From Pseudomonadota bacterium (GTDB lineage Bacteria; BMS3Abin14), in NCBI GenBank assembly GCA_016937135.1, contig JAFGWO010000229.1, positions 1 through 6,660 on the forward strand: a DNA stretch of 6,660 nt, in the 5' to 3' direction. Position 1 is the stretch's first letter; every line of letters begins with the position of its first letter. Of this stretch, positions 1 to 5,299 are shown in pieces. The notes under the pieces were generated by a model. That model saw nothing but the letters and a program-made list of their open reading frames with translations, did no database searches and was not told the DNA's origin. Both the position numbers and the translations under genes were made by a program.

Positions 1-1410
1 GGCCCGGGTGATCATCTCATCGTCGGGCTGGTCTTTCTCATCGGGGGACAGAAACCCCACAGTGGCTCTTTCAGGGCGAAAAACGCGCCGCGACACCTCC
101 ATGATGTCCCGGGAGTCCACGGACTGGAGCCGCGAATAATACTGGTCGTTAAAATCCAGATCCCCCAGATTCATCGCCAGATACCCTATATCCCTGGCCT
201 GCCCTTCCACCGTCTCCCTGGAAAAGATTTTATCGCTGATGATCCGCTGCCGGGCGCGGTCAAGCTCCTCATGGGTTACGGGTTCTAACTGCAGGCGCGT
301 CATCTGGGCGAGGACCCCCTTGAAAGCGTCCCTGCTTTTCTCCCGGGACATGGTTGCCCCTATGACGAAGAGCCCCGGATCAGTGGGCGTATAGGCGTAA
401 GCCCAGGCGCTATGCACCAGGCCGGAATCCCTGAGATTCACGGGGAGCCGGGAGCTGCGTCCCCCGGAAAGAAGCGCGGCGATGAGGTCGAGGACCGGCG
501 TCTCCGGGTCCTTCAGGTCCCCGATCGGGAAGGCCAGGGCCATCCTTGCCGGCTCGGAATCCAACAGGAGGCGAAAGGTCCTGACATCCTCCTGGGGCGG
601 TTCAACGCTTCCGGCCCTCTTTTTCCCGGTCGGCTCCGAGCCCGTGAACAGCTCTCCGGCAGCATTAAAGACATCCGCCGCCTTAACCCCCCCTACAACG
701 ACCAGCTTCATGTTCCCGGGAACATACCAGTCCCGGTGAAACCGGATCATATCCCTCCGGGATATCCCGGAAACGGATTCAGGCGTCCCGATGACCGTTC
801 GGCCGTAAGGATGGACCCTGAAAGCGTTTTTAAACAGCTCCCGGGAAAAAACCCTTGAAGGATCATCCTCCCCGCGGTGGATCTCCTCGATGACAACCAG
901 TTTTTCCTTCTCGAGTTCTCCAGGGTTGAAAACAGGTTTTAAAACCGCATCGGCGAGAATGGCCAGGGCGATGGGAAAATGCTCCGCGGCGATGGTTATG
1001 TGATAGACCGTATTCTCCTGAGAGGTGTAGGCGTTAATATCGCCACCGGAGGCCTCCACCGCCCGGGCGATCTCCCCTACCCCGTATTTTTCGGTTCCTT
1101 TAAAGATCATGTGTTCGAAAAGATGGGCGACCCCCTCTTTCCCCGGCGGTTCGTCGCGGCTCCCGGCCCCGACCCAGATCTGGACCTCAACGACCTGGAA
1201 AGCGGGCTCCTCCCGCACGAGGACTTCCATCCCGTTGGGGAGCACCCGGGAAAGGGTCTGGCCCCGATCCACGAAAGCCGCGGCCGTCGCCGCCTGCAGG
1301 CAAAGGGAGGCGGCCGCCACAACCGCGGAAAGGAAAAATACCTGGAGACGTCCCGAAAAACCTTTAAGGGAACGTGTACCGGACCAGCGAGGGGATATCA
1401 CGGGTTTCAA
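1..1410 (-). CDS. M16 (insulinase/pitrilysin) family zinc peptidase, exported; C-terminus outside the window
   Basis: This is a zinc metallopeptidase of the M16 inverzincin family, probably acting on peptides or misfolded proteins in the periplasm. The reading frame is open from a TTG at 1410 to the window edge (470 residues visible). The N-terminus is basic and then hydrophobic (about residues 22-45, ending in an Ala-rich stretch), which looks like a Sec signal peptide with cleavage near 43-46; I see no convincing lipobox. The inverted zinc motif HLFEH is at residues 96-100, and the third ligand is expected in VVIEEI, at E175 or E176, the family spacing of about 75 residues. A second M16 domain (inactive in this family) follows from about residue 200. 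Sequence continues past the usual end of a single M16 pair, so this may be the first half of a roughly 900-residue tandem protein; that cannot be decided here. It follows the HAD gene by 40 bases, so co-transcription is likely. Family is certain; substrate unknown. Confidence 0.93.
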   Translation of the reverse strand, partial: MKPVISPRWSGTRSLKGFSGRLQVFFLSAVVAAASLCLQAATAAAFVDRGQTLSRVLPNGMEVLVREEPAFQVVEVQIWVGAGSRDEPPGKEGVAHLFEHMIFKGTEKYGVGEIARAVEASGGDINAYTSQENTVYHITIAAEHFPIALAILADAVLKPVFNPGELEKEKLVVIEEIHRGEDDPSRVFSRELFKNAFRVHPYGRTVIGTPESVSGISRRDMIRFHRDWYVPGNMKLVVVGGVKAADVFNAAGELFTGSEPTGKKRAGSVEPPQEDVRTFRLLLDSEPARMALAFPIGDLKDPETPVLDLIAALLSGGRSSRLPVNLRDSGLVHSAWAYAYTPTDPGLFVIGATMSREKSRDAFKGVLAQMTRLQLEPVTHEELDRARQRIISDKIFSRETVEGQARDIGYLAMNLGDLDFNDQYYSRLQSVDSRDIMEVSRRVFRPERATVGFLSPDEKDQPDDEMITRA

Positions 1411-1417
1411 AGGAATT

Positions 1418-1423
1418 CCTCCT
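1418..1423 (-). promoter_or_regulatory. Shine-Dalgarno site fixing the TTG start of the M16 peptidase
   Basis: AGGAGG on the minus strand lies 7 bases before the TTG at 1408-1410. No ATG or GTG in the same frame lies nearby, and this start places the basic residues and hydrophobic stretch of the signal peptide correctly. Confidence 0.8.
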
Positions 1424-1450
1424 GAATGTTCAAATTTGACCGTTTTCTTT

Positions 1451-2146
1451 TTACGCCTTGTACCAGGGCATGGCGCCAAAGGAGCTTTTCAGGTCCGTCA
1501 CCCGGCCGGCGTGAAGATCCCCCAGACCGTTTCGGGAAGGACCGACAAAGACGGTCAACGCCCCGAAGCGCCGCCCTGCCTCGATGTTCAGGGGAACATC
1601 ATCGAAAAAAAGGGTCCTGTCGAGGGGCAGGGAAAGGAAACCCGCCGCTTTCTCGTAAGCTTCCCGGTGGGGCTTCCCGAGATATCCCGTGTCCTCCAGA
1701 TCGCAGATTCCCCGGAAAAACCCCTCGATCCCGATGGTCTTTAAAACCCTTTCCGCATGCTTGCGGGACGCATTGGTAAAGATAACCATGGGGAGGTCGA
1801 TCGACTGGAGAAAGGCGCTTAATTCGGGATCGGGACCGAGCAACTCCTCCACGGGGATGTCGTGGACGAATTCGAGGAAACCCTCCGGGTCCACCTTGTG
1901 ACGGTCCATGAGGCCCCCCAGGGTCGTCCCGTAGCGGGAGATGTATTCCCGCCGAAGGGCCATGACTTCCTCTGTCCCAAGCCCGGTCAGCCGGGCCACG
2001 TACTGGCTTATCCTCTCCCTGATAAGGTCAAAGACCCCCATTTCCATCGGGTAGAGGGTGTTGTCCAGGTCGAAAAGGATTCCTCTGGTCTTTCTCAGGC
2101 GGGCCTCAAGATCACGGGCCCTTGCTGTTTTCTGATCGGAACTCAC
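1451..2146 (-). CDS. HAD-superfamily hydrolase, pyrimidine 5'-nucleotidase (SDT1-like) type
   Basis: This cytoplasmic phosphatase of the haloacid dehalogenase superfamily has 231 residues. Motif I is DLDNTLYP at 26-33, with D26 as expected nucleophile and D28 as acid/base. Motif II is FTNAS with T124, motif III is K158 in GKPH, and motif IV is FFDD with D182 and D183. The Asn-Thr-Leu-Tyr-Pro form of motif I is typical of the pyrimidine 5'-nucleotidase branch, which dephosphorylates UMP or CMP; the exact substrate is inferred from that resemblance. A helical cap lies between motifs I and II (about 34-115). The start is GTG at 2146, with GGAGG at 2156-2160, 9 bases upstream. The M16 gene begins 40 bases after the stop, so the two probably share a transcript. 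The upstream gene diverges from it. Confidence 0.92.
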   Translation of the reverse strand: MSSDQKTARARDLEARLRKTRGILFDLDNTLYPMEMGVFDLIRERISQYVARLTGLGTEEVMALRREYISRYGTTLGGLMDRHKVDPEGFLEFVHDIPVEELLGPDPELSAFLQSIDLPMVIFTNASRKHAERVLKTIGIEGFFRGICDLEDTGYLGKPHREAYEKAAGFLSLPLDRTLFFDDVPLNIEAGRRFGALTVFVGPSRNGLGDLHAGRVTDLKSSFGAMPWYKA

Positions 2147-2197
2147 GAAACAAAACCTCCGGAAAATGGGGCAGGCGAAAAGGAAACACGGGCAACT

Positions 2198-2225
2198 TTT
2201 AGAGGCAAACCGGTCGGAAGGTAAA
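2198..2225 (-). promoter_or_regulatory. Weak candidate sigma-70 promoter for the HAD-M16 unit
   Basis: TTTACC (2225-2220) and TCTAAA (2203-2198) are separated by 16 bases on the minus strand, upstream of the GTG start at 2146. Each box matches consensus at about four of six positions. This is the best pair I see, but it is weak. Confidence 0.25.
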
Positions 2226-2339
2226 AGACGCGCTTCGAACCCGGGAAAATCCCCCTTGACTCACCTTATGGTCAGCCAATTTCCGGAAAGAAAGGGCGAT
2301 CCCCAGATTCCGGCATCGTCGCCCCGCTCCTTGTGCCTG

Positions 2340-2367
2340 TTGTCTGGCTGAGGTGGCATGATATATT
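2340..2367 (+). promoter_or_regulatory. Candidate sigma-70 promoter for the creatininase-family gene
   Basis: TTGTCT (2340-2345) and TATATT (2362-2367) are separated by 16 bases. Transcription would start near 2374, giving a leader of about 40 bases before the ATG at 2415. The rest of the 2147-2414 gap shows no gene; TTTCCGGAAA, a perfect 10-base palindrome, lies at 2280-2289. Confidence 0.5.
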
Positions 2368-2414
2368 CTCTTTTCCATTAGGGCAACCGCCCCGGGACAG
2401 AAAAGGAGCTGGAA

Positions 2415-3128
2415 ATGGAAATGAAGTGGATGACCATGGAAGATGTCAGGATTTTAGCCGGGAGTGGCATCCCGGTCATCGTGCCTTTCGGGACCGTCGA
2501 AGAACACGGCCCTCACCTCCCCCTTTCCACGGACACCCTTCAGGCTTATGAAATCGCCCTTCGATCCTCGGCGATAACCCCTGCCATCGTGGCCCCGCCC
2601 ATCCATTACGGACAATGCAGCAGCACGCGCAACCATCCCGGCACCATAACCCTGACCGGCGACACCCTCCGTGCCCTCTCCGGGGACCTCATCAGATCCT
2701 TTTCCAGGCAGGGTTTTAAAAAAATCATCCTCTTTTCCGGCCACGCCGGGTCCATCCACATGGCGGCCCTGAGGGAGGCCGCGCAGATGAATGTGGATAA
2801 GGACCCATCCCTGGAAGTAGCCGTGGTCTGCGATCTCGATCTCCTTCGCGAATCCGCGGCCGATCTCCTGGAAACGCCGGGAGACGGGCACGCGGGCGAG
2901 ATAGAGACATCCCGGATCCTTTATCTTTATCCTGATCGGGTGGGGGATCCCCCCGAGGAGGAATACCCCCAGTCCGTTCACAAAAGGGTGGTGCCGGACC
3001 CGGAACGGTACTGGCCCGGGGGCGTCTGCGGGAACCCGCGCGCCGCGAGCCCGGAAAAAGGCCGCCTTCTGGTCGAAAGAACGGCCATGGCCCTGGCAAA
3101 GATCACAAAATCTTTTTGCGAAGGGTGA
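2415..3128 (+). CDS. Creatininase-family metal-dependent amidohydrolase
   Basis: This 237-residue protein has the usual length of the creatininase family. The metal-binding signature is near the N-terminus: E29, H31 and D40 in FGTVEEHGPHLP...STD, with the same E-x-H-x8-D spacing as P. putida creatininase. The central motif is SGHAGSIH (108-115), a variant of the usual NGHGGN, and HAGEIETS (159-166) supplies the further conserved His and Glu. The family includes creatinine amidohydrolase, formamidopyrimidine deformylases of archaeal flavin biosynthesis and mycofactocin-linked proteins. The sequence shown does not tell which reaction this one performs. GGAG at 2405-2408 lies 6 bases before the ATG; a second in-frame ATG at 2421 is 12 bases away and less likely. 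It stands alone: its left neighbour diverges and its right neighbour converges. Confidence 0.93.
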   Translation: MEMKWMTMEDVRILAGSGIPVIVPFGTVEEHGPHLPLSTDTLQAYEIALRSSAITPAIVAPPIHYGQCSSTRNHPGTITLTGDTLRALSGDLIRSFSRQGFKKIILFSGHAGSIHMAALREAAQMNVDKDPSLEVAVVCDLDLLRESAADLLETPGDGHAGEIETSRILYLYPDRVGDPPEEEYPQSVHKRVVPDPERYWPGGVCGNPRAASPEKGRLLVERTAMALAKITKSFCEG

Positions 3129-3138
3129 GTAGTGGGCA

Positions 3139-3192
3139 GTTCAGAGTTCAGAGTTCAGAGTTCAGAGTTCAGGGTTCAGGGTTCAGGGTTCA
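3139..3192 (+). repeat. Heptanucleotide tandem repeat, GTTCAGA/GTTCAGG
   Basis: There are four copies of GTTCAGA (3139-3166), three of GTTCAGG (3167-3187) and a partial copy (GTTCA, 3188-3192), all in one 7-base phase. The preceding heptads GTGAGTA (3125-3131) and GTGGGCA (3132-3138) keep that phase and may be degenerate units. The array begins at the stop codon of the creatininase-family gene and fills the gap before the convergent methyltransferase gene. It resembles the short tandemly repeated heptanucleotides described in filamentous cyanobacteria, although nothing else here suggests a cyanobacterium. Confidence 0.95.
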
Positions 3193-3212
3193 CGCACCCA
3201 GGATGACCTCCA

Positions 3213-4082
3213 TCAGGCCGTTTTTCCTTCTTCCTTCTTCCTTCTTCCTTCTTCCTTCCTCCCCCCTTCATCCTTCATCCTTCCGGTTCTCTCCCTTCCC
3301 TCCGTCATGGCCGCCAGGATCATCGAGCCCGCCACGACCACATTAAGGGAGTCCACCCCCTCGGCCATGGGTATGGCTACCTTGATCCCAAGGCGCTCCA
3401 TCCCTTCCGAGGCTCCTCTTCCCTCGTTTCCGAGTATCAGGACGGACCGGCAGGAAAACCGGACGGTCTCCACGGGGGCGCCCCTCGATTCCGCAAGATA
3501 AATGGAATACCCGTAATCCTGAAGGGTCTCGAGGTGTTCCCTGGAAACCGGATAAAAAAGAGGGAGGTGAAACACCCCGCCTGCCGAAGCCCTGCCTCCC
3601 TTGGGTGCAAAAGGATCGGCCGTCCCCGGTCCGAGCATGGCCCCCCGGATTCCCAGGGCCCACCCTGTTCTGATGATCCCGCCCACATTTCCCGGTTCCT
3701 GCAGGCCATCCAGAAAAAGGAGGACGGACCCCGTTTCTTCACCGGGCAGAATCTGAAAATCCGCGGCCGGGGGAATGTCGGCGACCCCGATGAGCCCTGT
3801 TCCAGAACGTATGTCGGATAACTCCCGGAAGATCCGTCTATCGACCAGATAAAGGGGAACCGTTGAAAGACCCGGGTCGGCGCGGGGATCTTCCCTGCCG
3901 CCCGTTTCTTCCGCGGAGGCGATCAGATATCGGAGCACGCCGCGGGAAGCGGCTTCCCGAAGGGCGCGTTCCCCCTCAACAAGGCAGACCCCTTTGTTCC
4001 TCCGTATTTTTGTGGAGGAAAGGGATCTTAACTCCCGCAATTTAGACCTGCTCAGGAACAGGGGGCTGTCAGAGGGATCCAG
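3213..4082 (-). CDS. SpoU/TrmH-family RNA 2'-O-ribose methyltransferase (RlmB-like) with a repeat-encoded C-terminal tail
   Basis: This is an S-adenosylmethionine-dependent RNA ribose methyltransferase of the SPOUT (trefoil-knot) class, acting on rRNA or tRNA in the cytoplasm. Counting from a CTG start it has 289 residues. The N-terminal SpoU substrate-binding domain covers about 15-105, with RRNKGVCLVEG. The catalytic domain carries motif 1, LDGLQEPGNVGGIIRT (124-139, with N132 and R138); motif 2, GNEGRG (218-223); and motif 3, IPM...DSLNVVVA (237-251). Family members normally end soon after motif 3. Here about 29 extra charged residues, rich in Lys, Glu, Arg and Gly, follow and are mostly encoded by the 7-base repeats. 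The start is probably CTG at 4082 because AAGGAG lies 6 bases upstream and the residues SRSKLRELRSL, which resemble the usual family N-terminus, begin before the TTG at 4040. An in-frame stop at 4098-4100 limits the frame, which contains no ATG or GTG there. Target nucleotide unknown. Confidence 0.88.
   Translation of the reverse strand: MDPSDSPLFLSRSKLRELRSLSSTKIRRNKGVCLVEGERALREAASRGVLRYLIASAEETGGREDPRADPGLSTVPLYLVDRRIFRELSDIRSGTGLIGVADIPPAADFQILPGEETGSVLLFLDGLQEPGNVGGIIRTGWALGIRGAMLGPGTADPFAPKGGRASAGGVFHLPLFYPVSREHLETLQDYGYSIYLAESRGAPVETVRFSCRSVLILGNEGRGASEGMERLGIKVAIPMAEGVDSLNVVVAGSMILAAMTEGRERTGRMKDEGGRKEEGRRKKEEGKTA
3224..3280 (+). repeat. Heptanucleotide tandem repeats, TTCCTTC x5 then TTCATCC x2
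   Basis: Five perfect copies of TTCCTTC occupy 3224-3258. After a degenerate C-rich stretch (3259-3266) come two copies of TTCATCC (3267-3280). The period is again 7 bases, as in the array ending 31 bases to the left, but the unit differs. The array lies inside the 3' end of the minus-strand methyltransferase gene, where it reads as GAAGGAA and encodes a Glu/Lys/Arg/Gly tail. Confidence 0.93.
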
Positions 4083-4088
4083 GTTCCT

Positions 4089-4094
4089 CTCCTT
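4089..4094 (-). promoter_or_regulatory. Shine-Dalgarno site supporting a CTG start for the methyltransferase
   Basis: AAGGAG on the minus strand is followed, after 6 bases (AGGAAC), by CTG at 4082-4080. The alternative TTG at 4040 is preceded only by a weak GCAGG-like sequence. The start remains a prediction. Confidence 0.6.
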
Positions 4095-4098
4095 ATTT

Positions 4099-4127
4099 TA
4101 TCTAATTATTATTTTCTAATATTCCAA
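4099..4127 (-). promoter_or_regulatory. Candidate sigma-70 promoter for the methyltransferase gene
   Basis: TTGGAA (4127-4122) and TAGATA (4104-4099) are separated by 17 bases in an AT-rich segment. The predicted transcript would start about at the Shine-Dalgarno site, which is unusually short and lowers confidence. Confidence 0.35.
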
Positions 4128-4134
4128 TTTACCA

Positions 4135-4163
4135 TTGACAGGACCGGGATGGGAGGTTACTAT
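4135..4163 (+). promoter_or_regulatory. Strong candidate sigma-70 promoter for the thioredoxin operon
   Basis: A perfect TTGACA (4135-4140) and TACTAT (4158-4163) are separated by exactly 17 bases. The expected start near 4170 leaves a leader of about 57 bases before the ATG at 4227. This is the best promoter match in the window and suggests steady, high expression. Confidence 0.75.
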
Positions 4164-4226
4164 CACCATCGTTAACACGAAACAACCACTTTATTTCCGA
4201 AATATATTTAGCCGGGAGGAATGATC

Positions 4227-4556
4227 ATGTCCGAGAGCAAGAATGTGTCTGCCATTACCGATGCCGATTTCGAAAAGGATGTTTTGAAAGCCGAGGGTCC
4301 GGTTCTCGTGGATTTCTGGGCGGCCTGGTGCGCTCCCTGCCGCCTCGTAGCCCCCGTCATCGACGAGATCGCCGACAGCTACGGTTCCAAGATCAAGGTC
4401 TTCAAGATGGACGTCGACGGGAACTCGGGCACAGCCCACAAATACGGCATCAGAAGCATCCCCACAATAATGCTGTTTAAAAACGGCGTGGTTGTGGACC
4501 AGGTCATCGGGGCCAACGCCTCCATGATCAAGTCGATGGTGGAAAAAAACACCTGA
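4227..4556 (+). CDS. trxA: Thioredoxin
   Basis: This is a 109-residue cytoplasmic thioredoxin, the usual length for the family, which reduces protein disulfides using electrons from a thioredoxin reductase. The fold signature is intact: VDFWAAWCAPCR at 28-39 with redox cysteines C35 and C38, the buried D29, and the cis-proline in SIPT at P79. The active site is WCAPC rather than the common WCGPC. I chose the ATG at 4227 because GGAGG (4215-4219) lies 7 bases before it; the in-frame ATG at 4221 almost abuts the Shine-Dalgarno site. The zinc-ribbon gene starts 27 bases after the stop and a strong promoter lies upstream. The nearby class II ribonucleotide reductase is a plausible client, as thioredoxin re-reduces such enzymes. 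No thioredoxin reductase gene is present here. Confidence 0.96.
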   Translation: MSESKNVSAITDADFEKDVLKAEGPVLVDFWAAWCAPCRLVAPVIDEIADSYGSKIKVFKMDVDGNSGTAHKYGIRSIPTIMLFKNGVVVDQVIGANASMIKSMVEKNT

Positions 4557-4583
4557 TCCCAATCCGGAGGGCAAAAAGAACCC

Positions 4584-4772
4584 ATGAGCGGATATAGCAT
4601 CTATGAACTTAAATGTCCCTCCTGCCACCTGCAGTATTCGCAGATGATCCCCGACGAGGAATCCAAAACCCCGATCTTCTGTCCTTCGTGCGGAGACAGC
4701 ATGGAAAAAATAAGAAAATTATCGGGCGCGGAGATCCTTACATCCTGCACTTTTCTTCCCGGCGGCGGGTGA
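4584..4772 (+). CDS. Small zinc-ribbon protein, FmdB-like
   Basis: This 62-residue protein has two Cys-x-x-Cys pairs, C11/C14 (KCPSC) and C33/C36 (FCPSC), separated by 18 residues, the layout of a zinc ribbon. The order IYELKCPSC, then CPSCG, then a basic stretch ending in KLSG resembles the FmdB-type putative regulatory domain, whose function is poorly defined. GGAGGG at 4566-4571 is 12 bases before the ATG, a rather long spacing, so translation may be modest or coupled to thioredoxin. It lies 27 bases after thioredoxin and is followed by a strong terminator, so the two form an operon. A role in metal- or redox-linked regulation is only a guess. The tail (FLPGGG) shows no motif. Confidence 0.8.
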   Translation: MSGYSIYELKCPSCHLQYSQMIPDEESKTPIFCPSCGDSMEKIRKLSGAEILTSCTFLPGGG

Positions 4773-4804
4773 TGACACCGACGCCGGCAGTTGGCCTGGC
4801 AAAG

Positions 4805-4835
4805 AAAAAAGGGCGGCCCGAAGGCCGCCCTTTTT
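4805..4835. terminator. Bidirectional rho-independent terminator
   Basis: A perfect 8-base-pair GC stem, GGGCGGCC (4811-4818) with GGCCGCCC (4823-4830), has a 4-base loop. A T-run follows at 4831-4835 on the plus strand, and the A-run at 4805-4810 gives a T-run on the minus strand. It lies between the zinc-ribbon stop (4772) and the ferredoxin stop (4854), so it can end both convergent transcripts. Read on the minus strand the loop is C(UUCG)G, an exceptionally stable tetraloop. Confidence 0.93.
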
Positions 4836-4853
4836 CATCGGGAAAATGACCGT

Positions 4854-5024
4854 CTATTCGCCCGGATGGATGGCCTCAACGGGGCAGACTTCAGCGCAGT
4901 CGCCGCAATCCGTGCAAACCGCCGGATCGATGACATAGGGATCCCCTTCGCTGATAGCGCTCACAGGACAAGCATCCATACAGCTTCCGCAACCGGTGCA
5001 TTCTTCAGTAATCACATAAGCCAA
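4854..5024 (-). CDS. 2[4Fe-4S] ferredoxin, clostridial type
   Basis: This 56-residue low-potential electron carrier holds two cubane clusters, as expected in anaerobes. Both cluster motifs are complete: C9, C12, C15 and C19-P, then C37, C40, C43 and C47-P. The two halves resemble each other (CPVSAI and CPVEAI), reflecting the ancient internal duplication of the family. The start is TTG at 5024: an extended Shine-Dalgarno AAGGAGGTGA covers 5039-5030 and leaves 8 bases between AGGAGG and TTG. This gives the standard MAYVI beginning. The same frame is open up to an ATG at 5090, but that extension (RVGRLSKIQL and onward) matches no ferredoxin and would be translated through the Shine-Dalgarno site. 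It ends at the shared terminator. Its partner enzyme is not in view. Confidence 0.96.
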   Translation of the reverse strand: MAYVITEECTGCGSCMDACPVSAISEGDPYVIDPAVCTDCGDCAEVCPVEAIHPGE

Positions 5025-5029
5025 AGCAG

Positions 5030-5039
5030 TCACCTCCTT
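5030..5039 (-). promoter_or_regulatory. Extended Shine-Dalgarno site fixing the TTG start of the ferredoxin
   Basis: AAGGAGGTGA on the minus strand is a near-perfect complement of the 16S rRNA 3' end. It is well placed for the TTG at 5022-5024 and rules against the upstream ATG at 5090. Confidence 0.9.
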
Positions 5040-5068
5040 CAATGTGTTTTTTGGCAGCAATTGGATTT

Positions 5069-5097
5069 TGGATAACCTCCCTACCCGCAAAAGTCAA
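5069..5097 (-). promoter_or_regulatory. Candidate promoter for the ferredoxin gene
   Basis: TTGACT (5097-5092) is a good -35 element. At 17 bases spacing, TATCCA (5074-5069) is only a partial -10 match. A separate promoter is likely because terminator-like hairpins lie between this gene and nrdJ. Confidence 0.4.
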
Positions 5098-5111
5098 CCA
5101 AAAATTGGGAC

Positions 5112-5134
5112 AAAAAGGACCATGTAGGTAGTCC
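5112..5134 (-). terminator. Possible rho-independent terminator, minus strand
   Basis: On the minus strand GGACTA (5134-5129) pairs with TGGTCC (5122-5117), including one G-T pair, around a 6-base loop. TTTTT (5116-5112) follows directly. It lies upstream of the ferredoxin promoter and about 80 bases beyond the better nrdJ terminator, so it is either a second barrier for nrdJ read-through or the end of a short unrecognised transcript. Confidence 0.45.
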
Positions 5135-5194
5135 CGGCTTCAGAGGTTGAAAGCCAGTCAGGACAGAAGACGGCAAAAATCCTTTTAAAGAAAG

Positions 5195-5229
5195 AAAAAC
5201 CGGTTCAGGCAATCGTAAACCGGCTTTTT
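5195..5229. terminator. Probable terminator downstream of nrdJ, able to work in both directions
   Basis: CCGGTT (5200-5205) pairs with AACCGG (5218-5223) around a 12-base loop. The A-run at 5195-5199 gives TTTTT on the minus strand, and TTTTT at 5225-5229 follows on the plus strand. It lies about 75 bases after the nrdJ stop. The long loop makes it weaker than the terminator at 4805-4835. Confidence 0.55.
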
Positions 5230-5299
5230 CTATATATTGAACCCGATCTTTTCCGGAAAAATCAATTCTTGTGGATTTTTCCCTTAACGGAGACGTGTT

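Noticed and set aside
1109..1744. A 211-codon plus-strand open frame, and others opposite the M16 and HAD genes
   Set aside because: They lie antisense to well-supported genes, show no recognisable domain, and have Arg/Pro-rich composition typical of shadow frames in GC-rich DNA.
2454..2981. A 175-codon minus-strand open frame opposite the creatininase-family gene
   Set aside because: The plus-strand frame carries all the family motifs; the antisense frame has none.
3139..3192. CRISPR array, telomere-like repeat or G-quadruplex
   Set aside because: The units are 7 bases with no spacers. TTCAGGG only resembles plant telomere TTTAGGG. There are only three regular GGG runs in the array, too few for a convincing quadruplex.
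4221..4556. Thioredoxin starting at the ATG at 4221
   Set aside because: That ATG directly abuts the GGAGGA site; the ATG at 4227 has normal spacing and gives the usual length.
4854..5090. Ferredoxin extended to the ATG at 5090 (78 residues)
   Set aside because: The extra residues do not resemble ferredoxins, the frame crosses the likely promoter and Shine-Dalgarno site, and the TTG at 5024 gives the standard N-terminus.
5230..5239. CTATATATTG, resembling the core of a NrdR box
   Set aside because: Only the AT-rich core matches, it is a single copy, and it lies downstream of nrdJ instead of at a promoter.
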